NCBI RefSeq assembly: GCF_000524195.1
Contig: NW_020170397.1
Location: 9,853-73,852 of the forward strand
From: Echinococcus granulosus
Taxonomy: Eukaryota; Platyhelminthes; Cestoda; Cyclophyllidea; Taeniidae
Direction of reading: 5' to 3'
Length of the DNA stretch: 64,000 bases
Shown here piece by piece: positions 13,303 to 26,242 of the stretch (position 1 is its first letter; each line of letters begins with the position of its first letter). Both the position numbers and the translations under genes were made by a program. The notes below the pieces were generated by a model. The model saw nothing but the letters and a program-made list of their open reading frames with translations, was not told the origin of the DNA and ran no database searches.

Positions 13303-13913
13303 GTGATAGTCAGCAGACACGTACGCACACTTCGTATCGCCTCCTCAACTAAAGACGGCTGTATTGAAGTTACTGGCCCCTGAATGCTTTGAATGCGGAT
13401 CCAGCAGGATCAAAGCTCATGCACGAAAACCCCATTTCATCAAACAGGAGGACTTAGAAATTTTCGTCTGACTGGCCATGATCGGACAAAGGATCGAAAA
13501 GCAGCAAACACAACAAGCAATAAGGGAAATTAAAAGCGGATTTTATAAAGAGGAAAGGTGTTTTAATTTTTTGTTTCTAATATCCATGAGTAGATACATT
13601 CGAAGATCAAGCACAAAATATGCGGGGCTTTACTCTACAACTACAACTTGTATACATAAATGTATATATTATTCAGCTAGACAGCCAATTGGCCTTAAAT
13701 CTATGCTTGGAGGAAGTGGGTAGGGAAAGCACAACAATTCGGCAGAAGCATCAAGTTTTGGAGTGAGGAGAGAGGACAACGATTATGGTGGGAAATGACT
13801 TCCACGATGCCAGGCGAACTGGGATGTGATGAATCCGTTGGGTTATGTGTTAGACTGACTCAAATGCTGTCATTTTGTAATTTCTGATCGGCTGGGCCAT
13901 TTCATGCACGATT
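13303..13913. other. Spacer between convergent tropomodulin and Rab3 genes
   Basis: Tropomodulin (+) and Rab3 (-) point at each other here. I see no gene. The short frame at 13478-13723 has no recognisable feature. The right part should carry the Rab3 3' untranslated region. Confidence 0.5.
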
Positions 13914-16900
13914 TTAACAACCACAGCCACTGCCTTGACCCTCCGGCCGCTCCGTCAGGCGCTTTGCTAAAAAGGGTAACATTGCTACTTATTACTTATT
14001 AAGTAAAAATGTTTGAACATGAGAAACGTGTAGGGATTTGCTTTACTTATCTTCAACAAAATTGTAAAATTTAAATTCAGGAGCATTGCCAAGAATTTTA
14101 GACGCAAGATTAATGCAAGAATTTGTGGGCACTATACAGATAGTGGCAATATCGACCACCAGTCACTGTAATTCTTGAAGTGAGTGATAAATTTTCAAAA
14201 ACTAAAAAACCTCAAGTACAGTCTTCATGGAAAATATTATTGCACCACGTATATCTAAGTAATTACTAACATGTATTTATGTAAATGGAGCCAATTGTAA
14301 ATGCAGACTCTGGTGTAGCGCATCTAATCCTGGCAAAACTTTAGATTAAAGTAAGGACGAATTGGATTTTGCATAAGCATAAAATCATGTAAAAACTACA
14401 GGGAAGGAATGCAAAGTTGCCGACACTTATTCCCTCAATGTTTACCGTATGCAAAAAACTAAGTCAGACTTTTGGGTAGAACGACTGCATTTGTAAGCGC
14501 ACAGTTATTATAAATGCCAATTTCGTGAGGTGAGCAAATGAGGTCAAATTGACTTCAAGCGCTCTTTCAACTTTCCCTAGCATGGGACTGGTTCAACTCA
14601 GTTTACTTGGCATACCGGAGGCCTTATTAAAACGTCTGACTGTGTATTTGCTTAGGCGTTGGTTTGTATTTAAACGAATTGACTGCATACTGGTGTAAAA
14701 GCCAAGTAGGTGGGAGTTGGTAAACCCATCCTCCCCAACACTTGACGACGATTGAAAATGGAAAATGGGAAGTGTTGCCTTTTCCGTGGCGGATGTCGTG
14801 AAACTTTCTTCAATTGCCTTAAAAACGATTTAAGAAGCACAGGGCATTAGATTTAGGCTTGATTCATTTATTTTTTTTATTTTTTTAAAACTCCTAATCA
14901 CAACAACGGCGTCGACTAAACCCCGGTGTGAAAATCATATTTGGCACCTTAAAAGAAGTTTTAAAAGGGGAACTTAGAATTCCCAGTAGACAACCCTAAA
15001 ATAATGCTGCACCATAATCTCGCAATATGAAACAGCATCTGAAGGAAACACTTGAAATTTTAAGCAGTAAGTTTTTCACTAAAAAAATAACACGAGCCAA
15101 TGAATATGAGGTAATTCCGAGGCAACCCAGTGACCTGAATCGTTGATCTAACACAATGAAATGATCGTCGTTTGTTTTTGGAAATGATGCAGCTGGTGTG
15201 AGCGCGCTTGATGAAAGTGTGAAAAAAGGGTGCTGCTGCTATTTGTTAATGCAGTTAAGGAAAGTCCTCTCTCCCAAGAATGAATGAAACAGCATGGAAA
15301 GACGCGATTCCACCTACTTTGCAGTCAACATTTGATAAAACCAAACAATAGCAACATACTGAAGTAGGTAATTTCCTTTAGTTCCTATAGCTGATCTGAT
15401 AATTTCAAAAAGACAAACAATTCTTATCTGCTTCTACATTACATTTCGGCTCAACGTGCAGCATATCTCCTTCAAACAGTTCAAAGTAGAAGTTATCTAC
15501 ACATTTGTTATGTTATCGTAAAAGTTGTTAACGAATTTCCGTATTTTAAAAACAAAGCCTCATTTTGCTTACAACACGACCCCTATAAGAAGTACTCCTA
15601 ATGCCTTCCAGTTTTACTTGAAATTGTCTGACAAAAATGCTTCTCTGATCTGTATGCATGCAATACGCATTTCATTCCCCCACCCCTTGTTGTATAGTCC
15701 CTAAAGTCCCTGCATTGTTGTGAACAGCTGACGTGTGGATGAGATCAACCTCAACAGAGGAAAATGAGCATAAATGCAGCACAGATTTGCTCAATCTTCC
15801 TTCCTCAGGGGGGGGGCGATCAGCAATCTGATTTTACTGCAAATACTAGCAAGAGGAGCGGCAGAAGCAGCCACGGCGACAGAGGCAGCGTCAATCGATG
15901 CAACACTAACACGCGAGAACTGACCTTCTCCCGCAATCTCCAAACGGCTGACTAGCGACGTAACGCCTGCCACGTCCTCCTACCCCAAGCCACTCCCTTT
16001 CCNNNNNNNNNNNNNNNNNNNNNNNNNNNNNNNNNNNNNNNNNNNNNNNNNNNNNNNNNNNNNNNNNNNNNNNNNNNNNNNNNNNNNNNNNNNNNNNNNN
16101 NNGAAAAAGGTTAAACAAATCTTGGCATCTACTTTTATTAAATGATGCACTAGGCAACTATTTTCGAGTCACTTCGGTTGTCATTTGACTAATTTACTAC
16201 AAAGACCATCCATCCACATGAATAATTTTAAAAAGCCCATTTGAAGTCAGGAATAGATAGGAAGATTGGGTTACAATTGTCGCTTTCCCCTCGATACAAG
16301 CAGAGGATATTTTGTGCTGATTTGAGAGCATGCATAAAAGTCTGTTGAGCTATCAGCAAACCCTAGTCTTCCCTCGCAATTTAAGAAATTCGTGCAAGTG
16401 TCCAGGTAGGTTAACTCCAAGTCTTGTTTAGTAAACCATTAATTTTGACTATTGGGATGGAGATTCACTTAATGATGCAAATGAATAGAGATGAAAGGTA
16501 TTTTAGTCGCCTCTGAGACGGGAAAATAGCCATCGAAAATTGTGGTCGTTTGTTGAATAGCTAACTGTAGGATAAACTGGACGTGGGAGATCCGCCTGGA
16601 TGCAAAATGATATTGCAAAGAGCAAACATCGCAACCCATAGTATGTCCAGAATGCAAAGCTCTGTTTCGTAGTGCCTGAATTTGCGCTGCTCATATACCA
16701 GATGAGTCGATACTATGTCACAAGTACAAGAATATAGGTGGTATATTTGACAAATTCTGCTCCTGTCACCGTTTGCGCGCACAAAAATTAACACCAAATA
16801 CACACGCATGTACGTTGGCTCTAACGTGTCTCAAGTGTGACTCATTTTACTGTTGCTAACACAGGAGAGATGCGGGTTAAAATACAAAAAAACTGTGCAG

Positions 16901-18223
16901 CACTCATTTAAAATCAACGACTCACCTCCGGGAGCATTGGAACCCGCCATTGCACCGTCTTGATCCGAGGTTTCGGCCACCTTCTCCAAAATGATATCCA
17001 CCATCAAATCAAAGACAGCCTTCACATTGACATTGTCTTTCGCCGAGGTCTCAAAGAACTTCAGGCCTATGCGTTGATGATGATTAATCAACCCTTAGAA
17101 TAGTGCCAACGCTTCGAGAAGCGAGTGATTAGGTGTGCACATATGAGACTTACATTCGTATGAGTGTGTACGAATTAATTTAAAATCTTGTACATAAATG
17201 AGGATTTTCCACTGCAATTTTCATTTTATGGCCTAGGCAGCATTAGGAGAAAAGTAATGCTCTCACTGTGAGATTTAATGATATTACTCGAATCAAATAA
17301 AACTTCTAAGGGATAAAGCAAGAACAGGTTAGTCATTTATGATTTAAAAACCGAAAGGCATAAAAACAAATCACCAAGAGTGTCGGCAAGTGCACGCCCG
17401 CGTTCTGCTGTTATTTGACGCTCCGCGGCAAGATCCGATTTGTTGCCGACTAAGACGACCTGTGCATTGTCCCAAGAGTAGGTCTTAATCTGTGTAACCC
17501 TTCAAAAAAAAATAGTTAATCAAAAGCTGTTCCATGGGAAAAGCTAGGAGTGTTGTTCGATGAATTAAGAATGGAACTAAAGTGTTCTGTGTAAAGCCTA
17601 AAAGCCTAGAAGATTCTCTACATTTTAGGGATCATATGCAAAAACCGAAAGCAATTTACAGACAAAGACCAATTACAATTATATTCACAAGCAAATGTGG
17701 CATATTGTATTCGGATAAAAGCTGCAAAGCTAAAAACACTTCTTGGTCAATGGCGAAAGTTAGCACTAATAAAATCTCGCATGGATGTTACTATAAACTA
17801 GATATAATCCATCCATTTGAAAGGAGTGAAGCATACAGAAGAATTAGATCATTTTAGATGATTACCAATCTCTAACGGCGTTAAATGAGTCCTCGTTCGT
17901 GACATCATACATTAGAATGAACCCGAGGGCACCACGGTAATAGGCCGTTGTGATTGTTCGATAACGTTCTTGACCAGCAGTATCCTAACCCAAGTAATAA
18001 CAAAATTTTAGCCTACCCAAATTTGCAATTTTACTCGCTTGTCTTGTCTAAAAACCGTTTTTACTTTAAAGTCAATTCCAACGGTTGATACGAATGCGGA
18101 TGTAAAGCTGTCCTCAGCGTAGCGGACCAAAAATGAAGTTTTTCCAACTGAGGAGTTGCCTATGATGAGAATCTTGAACATATAGTCAAAATTCTGATCC
18201 GAAGCATCCTTTGCAGCGCTCAT
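13914..18223 (-). CDS. RAB3: Rab3 small GTPase, five exons, complete
   Basis: Rab3 proteins are membrane-bound GTPases that control docking and release of synaptic and secretory vesicles. Exons on the minus strand: 18223-18017, 17984-17866, 17499-17375, 17066-16926 and 13966-13914, giving 214 residues. The first intron is only 32 nt; the last is about 3 kb and holds a scaffold gap. All GTP-binding motifs are present: P-loop GNSSVGKTS, switch I with [12 protein letters not shown], switch [21 protein letters not shown], then VGNKSDL and ETSAKDN. The [19 protein letters not shown] start and the switch sequences are those of the Rab3 group, not of Rab8, Rab27 or Rab1. The short last exon ends SGCGC, a CXC double geranylgeranylation signal; it was found by phase (1 nt carried over) and its acceptor. 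The ATG lies 2 nt after an AG with acceptor character. Which Rab3 paralogue this is cannot be told. Confidence 0.95.
16003..16102. other. Assembly gap, 100 N
   Basis: Exactly 100 N, so the true distance is unknown. It lies in the last Rab3 intron and breaks no coding exon I could find. The flanking sequence on the left holds a run of seven or more G near 15808. Confidence 0.99.
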
Positions 18224-19650
18224 TCCTGATTTAGACCTAATTTGACAAGCCCAAACAGAGCGCGTGACTCACAAGATTACAATCAGGGGAATTCGACTAG
18301 CTAAAACAAAATGTCGTTTAGTTTTTTTCTGTTAATTATTTAAGTCCTGCAAAAGCGCCTAATATTTAAACTTATTTGTTAAAATCTGGTCTGTTGTGCG
18401 ATTTTTCGACTGCAAAACGAAGTAATCACATTGTTTACACCTAATTAATTTAGTCAAAGATTTTTACTGTAACATATTTGTTAATTCCTGATAATGTGTA
18501 ACAAATTTTAAATTAATAAAATATTTGTTTCAAATTGGTATTTAACTACTGAGGGTTTAGTTATTTGAAGCTCAATTTTCATATATTTACCGCCTCATCC
18601 ATATCTGTACTGATTATAATGTGGAGCGAGACTCATCGGTCTCCGCTCCCCTATTCCTAGCATTCTTAGACAAGCCCGATTGATTCGCTTTAAACATATT
18701 TATTAAAGGTGGCAAGATGGAGAGGGAAAATACAATGTTCAAGAAGGAGGGGAGCTGCAGTCACTAGGTACGGGAGAGGACGATCCGGTCACGAGATTCG
18801 AAGTTCCTGCTTGCCTTCCCCCTGAAGGGTACATCAAAACAAACTAAGTATTACAATGATGTGTCGCATCATCTTCGTCTTGTTCTCTGTGGTATTTAAA
18901 ACCCGCTTTGTTTATTTAATGAATTCCACTATGACATTATACGGGGGCGATACATTTGCAACTAAGCAGGATTTCCCTTCCACCAAGTCAAACAATTTTA
19001 TTGCAATGCTCACAATCCGCGGCAAATCAATTGTTTGTTTTGTACTGAACGACCTGTATGTGCACTGATAGCTGATATTTGATCTTCAGGACAGTCTCTA
19101 CAATAAATAAAAAGGGCGATAATTATGTGAAGGGGTAGACAGTGTATAATAGCACTTTGCAGTTGCTATTTATAACCTACATAAACATGCTTTGAATATT
19201 CGTCTTGCACCATCTCAGAAACCTTCAAATGGCCGCTCCGACGAGCGTCATCAACATAATGGATCTAGTAACGACCACGATGGGGGTCGCCCAAACTCAG
19301 TCTGCGAGTTTTTTTTCTGATTTGTAAACGCTTAAAATTGCCTCTCGTTTTGCTGTGTGGGTTATTTGTCTCAGTTTCACAAATAGAACGCAAAGTGCAA
19401 ACTGAGTGGGGTGGTCGGCTGCGTTATAATTTTTTTCTCATTTTAAAACAAACCTACCTCCTTCTTTGAGGAAGGAAGTTTTGCATTATTGGTGTTGTTG
19501 CATGTGTATCTAGAAATCATCAAATAAAAAAAAACAAACGTTTCTTATTTATATTATTTTTTATCGAGAAAAAATAGCTTAACACATTGGAAGTCGAACG
19601 TGTAATCTGAGCGGTGGTGCTCCTGCCCGGGGGATCACTCGTGATTCCAC
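18224..19650. other. 5' flank of Rab3, AT-rich, no gene seen
   Basis: This is the upstream region of Rab3 on the minus strand and should contain its promoter and any leader exon. It is AT-rich at 18300-18600 and again at 19430-19570. The open frame at 18856-19068 has no recognisable feature. I saw no repeat copy or RNA gene. Confidence 0.45.
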
Positions 19651-19699
19651 TACTTGTGGATTCTTGCGCTGGCAAACTGACTGACTGCCGTAAAGACGT

Positions 19700-22600
19700 A
19701 AAGTGTATTTAAGCAATTTTAAAGGCTTGTCATTATACGACATTTTATTTATAAACATTCACGTGGGTTGCATTAGAATAGCTTATATGGGACAGGTTTT
19801 ATTAGTAGTAGCAGACAAAACTTAACCGAACAAACTTTTTCGGGTGTAGTGAAGTGATGAGTTGTGGTGCTGTAATCAACGAGGAAAAGGGTTATATGTC
19901 CAGTGTGTAGGACCGATGGGGTGTCAAATTTGCGAGAAGGCAACCAGTTTGTCCGGTACACTCAGCCCTTAGGTTTGTGGTTCCTCAGAAGGAATTGTGG
20001 CCAAAAGTGCCTTACTCTTCACATTAATACCTCTTAGCTATTTATGAATCTAAACAAGTCATAAGCTAACCAGGTAATTAAGGATGAGGCAACTTACCAA
20101 TTTTTTTACGAAAATAGGTCCTTCTGCTTGCTGCACGTAGAAAGAGAGGTTCAATTCTTGATCCATGCCAACCACTGATCCAAGAACTTCATCCTTTTTT
20201 GAAGTTTGTAATTCAAACTTGAAGGTTGTTTCATCCACCTGTTGAATACTTACCGGTGGAGCTGGCGGCAGGACTGTTGATGGCACGGTCATCGCAATGG
20301 ATGGGCTAACCGGCCCCGATTTCGTTAGATCGCTGCCAACCATGCTGAATGCCTGAACAGTGCAGGAGAGCATGCCCAAAGCTATTCTTTCAAGCATTAC
20401 GACCGTGTCCGGTGTTTCCCTTTTTAAGGTCATCTCGCTCATTTCGATGTGAATACCTCCAGGAGTACTTGTGGTTTTCCCCGGAGGTTTTTATGGTGGA
20501 TCCCACATCAACTTGAGAATGCCGAGCTCCTCCGCATCAAGCCTTACGTTCCTCACCATTCCTGGGACTAAAAAGGCCAAGCAAAGCCTAGTATTTTATT
20601 CCTTTATTAACCTAACTTTTGTAGCATTATTATAAAATACCTGAAATGTAAAGGGAGGACCCACAGTTGGGAAAGGAGACGAGTAAGCAGGAGGCTGACT
20701 CTCATTTTTTTGTCATTTACCCTCGCGAGTTCCGCGGTCTCCGTATGTTTCAAGTGCCAACTAAGTGGCATGACAATCTGTCAACTTACTTAGAATTTAC
20801 GACATGGATTACCATTCTCTGCAAATCGCTTTATTACTTATTTTGGGGACTATTCAAGACGCGATAGCTGAAATTCAGTCAAGAGGGTTTATTTTTAGGT
20901 GCAGTTTTCTTAAATTCCTAAGGCAGTAAGAACGGGTTGGGTTTCAATGCAAGCAGTTTCCACAGTAAAACTGTACTGCGTAGCTGATGTGAGTGAAAAA
21001 TTTCTCCCGCCATTCATCAATCACTTGAGCGGCCTATTCAGCTCCTTGGGGGTCGAAGGGAAGGAAACAGAAAGTTCCAAACATTTTTGGTTCATTTCTA
21101 TTCACTCTTTGGTGTCAATGGTTCTACAAGAGAGCAGCATTAATTTCACAGGAGAGGAAGGAAAAAAGGTGATTTCGCTCACAAAATGTCGGAACAATGA
21201 AATAAACATTTTCTGATGGATGTCGATTGGAGATGTTGCTAATAGTACCGCCTGTTGCATTTCCATCCAACATCACTGCCGGTCAAATTCGACGCCTTAA
21301 TGGGAGAACCTTCCCTCTGCTAAGTAAGGAAGCCGCACCATCTTCGATTGATCTCATTCAGCCTTCAAAAAATAGCCAAAGAGCATCAAAGAGGATAAAT
21401 TTTATAAAATAGGTGTCAAGTTAAGCCACCGCTACTGAGATGATAAGAGGTATCGTTGTAAGTGCCACGTGGGCACTACGGAACGTGCTGCCGGCGTATA
21501 TGTCGTGGACAGTCCACTTGAGTGCCGTAGATCCAGACGGTAGTGTAGTCATTCCTACAGTACCCTGTGGCGAAGAAGGTGCTGGTGAAGTCCATAGTCG
21601 CAGCAAAAGCGTTTCTATTTCGGCGGTGAGAAGCTTCCTTTTCGAACGTTCTACAAACACTTCACAGATCTCGCCTTAAGGTCGAGATCTCAACACTCCG
21701 GCTAGCGGACATCTACACATACACTGTGTTCCAAACCTCCGATTCTGAGGTCTTAGCATCTTGGCTGCTCGAATCGGAGACCCAACAGGGTCCGTGGTGA
21801 CGCACCAAAGCACCATTTAAGAATACAATGTCCCTTGAGTGCCAGAAAGAGGGCTTTTAACTCCCAGCTCGGAGTTATCTTTGATGCAGCCGGCAGTGAT
21901 GATCCTAGTCGTGTTCGTTCTCAACCTGCAAACTCAGGAATTGTTCTTGAGGAAATTTAGTAAGCGGAATGCCACATCAGAATATTTCTTGCTGTGTGAC
22001 CAAATTGCCCAAGCGATGACTCCCCGTGGCAACGGCGAAGGCAACACGCTGAATTCATGAATAACCACGCACACCAGATGCTAATGCAGCTTTGAGTAGG
22101 ATGGCTTAACCACAGCAATAACTCATCCTCTATCAAAATTGTTTTACAGTTTTTTATCCCTTAAAGTGTCTTCACTTTTTTTCTCTACATATCTAAGTTT
22201 TGAACGCCTCTAGTATGGTTCATTTCCCTTCTCTTTCAGCAACAAACTCAGGTGGAAACGCGATGTCAAGTCAGTAGCAATGGCCAATGATGGAAGATGA
22301 TCAAAATGGTTTTCAGGGAATACTTACTACGGATCTCTGAACACAACCACTTGCGTCAGGATCAGAGGTAACTCCGCCCTCTTTTTTTAGGCAAATTTTT
22401 CTACACAAAATACGACTAGGGTATAAAACATTGTATAGACTTTAACACTACCTCTAAACTGACCCTGTAGTCAATATGACTTATTTGAAGAGGACGAGAT
22501 ATTCACAAGCCTTGATCAGATCTACTGTGTACACCGTCATCGGTAGGCAACATTCTCCCCTCCTTCTATGATGCAAATTCATCAGCAATTCCTGATCGTC

Positions 22601-24920
22601 CCTGGCGACTTATTGTAGTTCACACAATGCCTCCTAACAACCGAGGTAGAGGAGTAACCAAGAGGAATAATGGAGGCTTTATGCAAGTTGAGGAGACCAT
22701 GGAGTAACAGCGACGTGCCACGGCTTCGCAAGGTCTTCAATCTCTGTGGTTTCAGTCGGTACAGCGATATCATGGATTTTCATCCATGTCTGCAATCTCT
22801 CAATTAGCCGGGACGTTAAAAAAAAGTGTATTTTTATCAAATTTTTCCCAAGTAATGTCTACAAACGTCACTGACAAAAATGAGGCATTATGATAGGAAT
22901 AGCCGCCGTATTATTTACAGCTCCGTTGATGTAATTGGCTACACACTTGACTCTTTGGTCGAATTTTGCAGAATTTATCTACATCTTCTCGAGCTTTAAT
23001 AACTTGACTGAGTGATACAGCACCTGTGGGGTTTATTCTGACCATATTCGACAAAGAAAACGTAAAGAAGTAGCTTTATTTTAGAGGATTAGCATCCTTT
23101 GCCTTTACAATTTCATCAACCTCCTAGACTTGTAACAAAGCATTTAAAGGTTCCCCTCACCCGCAGAAAAATGCCCTCATTTTGATGTTTAACAAGTTTC
23201 TAGGAGCCTCCTTATTCTAACACTCTGGAAGCATTTCACGGTGGTCAGATGTGGTAAGATGGTTTTACTGAATAGAGTCCTCACATTCTAATGTGGACAT
23301 CTTAGGGACAGGAGGAGCGATGGCATGGGATTTCGGTAAATCACCCCAAATATCCCCAGAAAATTTGAAATTGAGAAGTGTAATGTTGAAGGGGCAGTTT
23401 AGTGGCTGGCTCCTCACCTCCTGAAGGCGTGTAATCATGGGAACTGCAAGTGTTCTGCATTGTCCGGTTCCTTTAGCCTAAGCAACAGACACAAAATCGG
23501 GTTAATAGGTGGGCTTATAGCCACCACTGAAAATTTTTAAAATATCCTTAATGGTCAACTCACTGTACATTGCGTGCCGGTAAATGCTTCGGCATGGGTT
23601 GCTAGAAGGTATTCCTGCGGCGAAGTGCCCTTGCATTGCACCACAAACGGACCTTCACCGACAACGCGAACCTATGACACCTCCTGAATGAAATCGAGCT
23701 TCTTCATGAGCGGTTCTTGTGTCTTGATTGGTAACCTGGTCTCCCGTCTACGCTTTGTCGCATCATTCGAACTGACACGTGACACCCGGATTACTTGAGT
23801 AACCAGTAGACAAGTCGACTTATGCTGACAAGTCACCTGAGTCGGTGCTTTGTTTATATGCTTAAAATAAAAAGCTCAACAAACTTTACCTATTAGTTTG
23901 CATTTAAACTTAACAAAATATTGCTGACTTATCTACTTGTCGATTGGGAAATACCTAATGCAAAATTTTCCTAATCACAGCGAAGTGCATCAGGCGAAGA
24001 CCACAAAAATTTCTACCTATGAAAACTAACGGAGACTGAGACTAACCAAAGAGAGGATCGCTTCAATGATAATACTTCATGTGCATATGGCCAGGATGGA
24101 TTTGGCTTTGCCTACCTATCGCACTGAGGAAAAAATCTAAACTTCATAATCGCTGTCAAATTTAACGTGACAACACTTGAAGATTATCTGCCATTCTTCC
24201 AGACAATCCAACATCTTTACCATTAAGATGTGCTACGATGACAAGAAAAGCCCTGCTAATATTTTAGGGACACTACTTGGTCATAGACCATCTCAAATTC
24301 ACTCCGGTGCCTTCACGAAGGTTAACCTTGGCTCTAAAGTGTCGTAAAATCCGGACATGAGATTGGCCAGAACACCACTTCGGCAGAATGCTAAAGATGG
24401 CGACGCCGAAGGTGATGACAACCTGACACCTCTGTTGCCTTGCAAGATATAAAGTGCCACGGAAGTTGTTGATGAAAGCGAAGACAGATTTTACAACGAG
24501 GAAGAAGGTGGCCAATCACACTTCTGTTAATTGGAAGAGGTGGGTTCCAGGTACAATTGAATGCGCCCAAAAGTTTGGCTAATTTTTAATAAGTAGAAAT
24601 CGGTCTAACTTGGTAACTTCTAAAATTTAAAATAAACTTTGTGTTGTAATGATAAGACCGAAGATTAAAAGTAGTACTTATTTCCGTACCCGTCGTAAGG
24701 TATTTCTGCGACTTTGAAGCCATCAAACAACGGATGAGATTTTTATTACAAGTACCACGCTCTGTCTTATACCATCCCTTGAAAAAAGTCAATTGTTTGC
24801 GCCAAAACGGTTCTGTAAAATAAAAAATTAATGTGTTAAAACGAGAAGCGTAAGTTTTCAAAGGACCTGGGTTCATGAATCCCCACAGATGTGAAAGAAT
24901 TGAAGGCCTCTTCTCAGGCA
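19700..24920 (-). pseudogene. Degenerate Ig/fibronectin-III adhesion-type gene
   Basis: Several pieces on the minus strand read as Ig or FN3 domains and carry good splice sites. About 24.82-24.65 kb: possible Ig strand block (GWYKTERG). 23671-23564: Ig-like piece with GEGPFVVQCKG, ending at a gtgagt donor. 23477-23418: 20 codons starting AKGTGQC, flanked by a strong acceptor and donor, both in phase with the previous piece across an 86-nt intron. 22789-22679: FN3-like WMKIHDIAVPTETTEIEDL, then a stop. A piece ending in a gtaagt donor at 22328 reads KKEGGVTSDPDASG. 20561-20098: most of an FN3 domain plus the start of the next (KSGPVSP...LPPAPPVSIQQ), with an in-frame TAA after LKLMWDPP. About 19.98-19.80: FN3 end CLLANLTPHRSYTLDI, then a stop with open sequence in another frame. 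At least three disruptions point to a pseudogene, though a fast-evolving gene with sequencing errors is possible. I could not join the whole. Confidence 0.45.
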
Positions 24921-24924
24921 AAAT

Positions 24925-26242
24925 TTACTTGACTAATCTGAATGTCTTTGAAAAGGGGTGATTGCTGACATAATCACCATAAGTTACTGGTTTACCACAA
25001 GTTAGTTGTTTTGGGAAACATTGGATAAAAGGATATAAATAGTCTACGCATAATACCTGTCGGAAATTCTGCGGCACTTAAGCACTTTGTCTACTCGTAA
25101 TTCATCATTTAATTTACTCCTAGGTATTGTACCTCAAGTCCTCTTTAAACCATATCAATGTAAAGGAGAACTTTGAATTTAAACAATTTGCCAGTTACTG
25201 GGATGTTTTCGATCAAGGCAAGACAATGGTAGACAACAAGTGTAGTTTGTATCTCGATCGTTATTTGTAGTATCACTTGTTTAAAAGCAGACCTATTTTA
25301 TAAAACATTGTATTTGGGGTGGCTTTACAGGGCTGCTATTCGTTCTTAGTTTTGGGCTTGCATTTAGGCACTCTTTATTCATCCAGCTGGATTTCATTCA
25401 AACAATAGAGGAAAAGAGAACAAACCAATCAATTGCTTTTCCAAATCAAAAGATCCTAAAATAGGCTAGGCTTTAGGTAAACTTTTTTACAGCACATTAG
25501 ATTGGAGAGCTTAGCAAACACTTCCACCAAAAGCTTGGCATTCTCAGCCCTCCCAAATTGATACCCACCCTCTGCGAAGGTGGGGGCTAGTAATCGACCA
25601 GACTGAGAGGGGCATTTTTTTGTTTGGGATCCGATCTGTCTGCCCCTTCCACTGCTGTCATGTTCTAAGTCTTTTCAAAAGTCTTGGTAAGTCATGACAT
25701 TTTAAAGGTAGATTTCCAGTATACGGAGGTGGGGGCTATTGCCATGGCTCTGCAGTCACATCAACAGCTGGGAAAATAAAGGGCCGGTGCATTTGAAACC
25801 CAGTTAGATCAAGTGCTATAACACCCCCTACCCCTCCTCTCAGCTATTCTGTGCATTAATAATTAATTCCTTCAAAGTTGACATGGCTTACTATGCATTC
25901 GAGGCTGGTTTGTAAAGCAAAATTTTTAGCTCAGAAGAAAAATAAAAACTTTTTTCTTAACAGCTTGAAAATGCGATTTCGAAAACACTAAAATAGGCAT
26001 TCGTAATATTTGAGGCAATTAAAATTGCATAATATTGTGCTTAGTAGCGCTAGTCAGAATCAGGTTTCTTCGCATAAAAATTGGTTCATCACTTAAGCAT
26101 ATTTAATGCATTTTATTAAATTAGGCTATTCAGACTGGTAAATGGGAGACAGCTTACCCTCCTTTTAATTTGTTTATACTGACCATTTTCCATGCATTGT
26201 GAAGCGCCGGGTCTTCAAACAGCATATCTTCATTATTTTCAG
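24925..26242. other. Spacer upstream of the Ig/FN3 gene
   Basis: I see no gene. It lies between the degenerate minus-strand Ig/FN3 gene and the intact plus-strand one, so it may contain the old shared promoter region. A canonical acceptor (ttcattattttcag) closes it at 26242, directly before the start codon of the next gene. Confidence 0.45.

Noticed and set aside
20947..22060. Plus-strand open frames with some Ig/FN3-like look, antisense to the degenerate gene
   Set aside because: They overlap minus-strand pieces that have better splice sites and clearer FN3 motifs; the plus frames are not linked by consistent introns.
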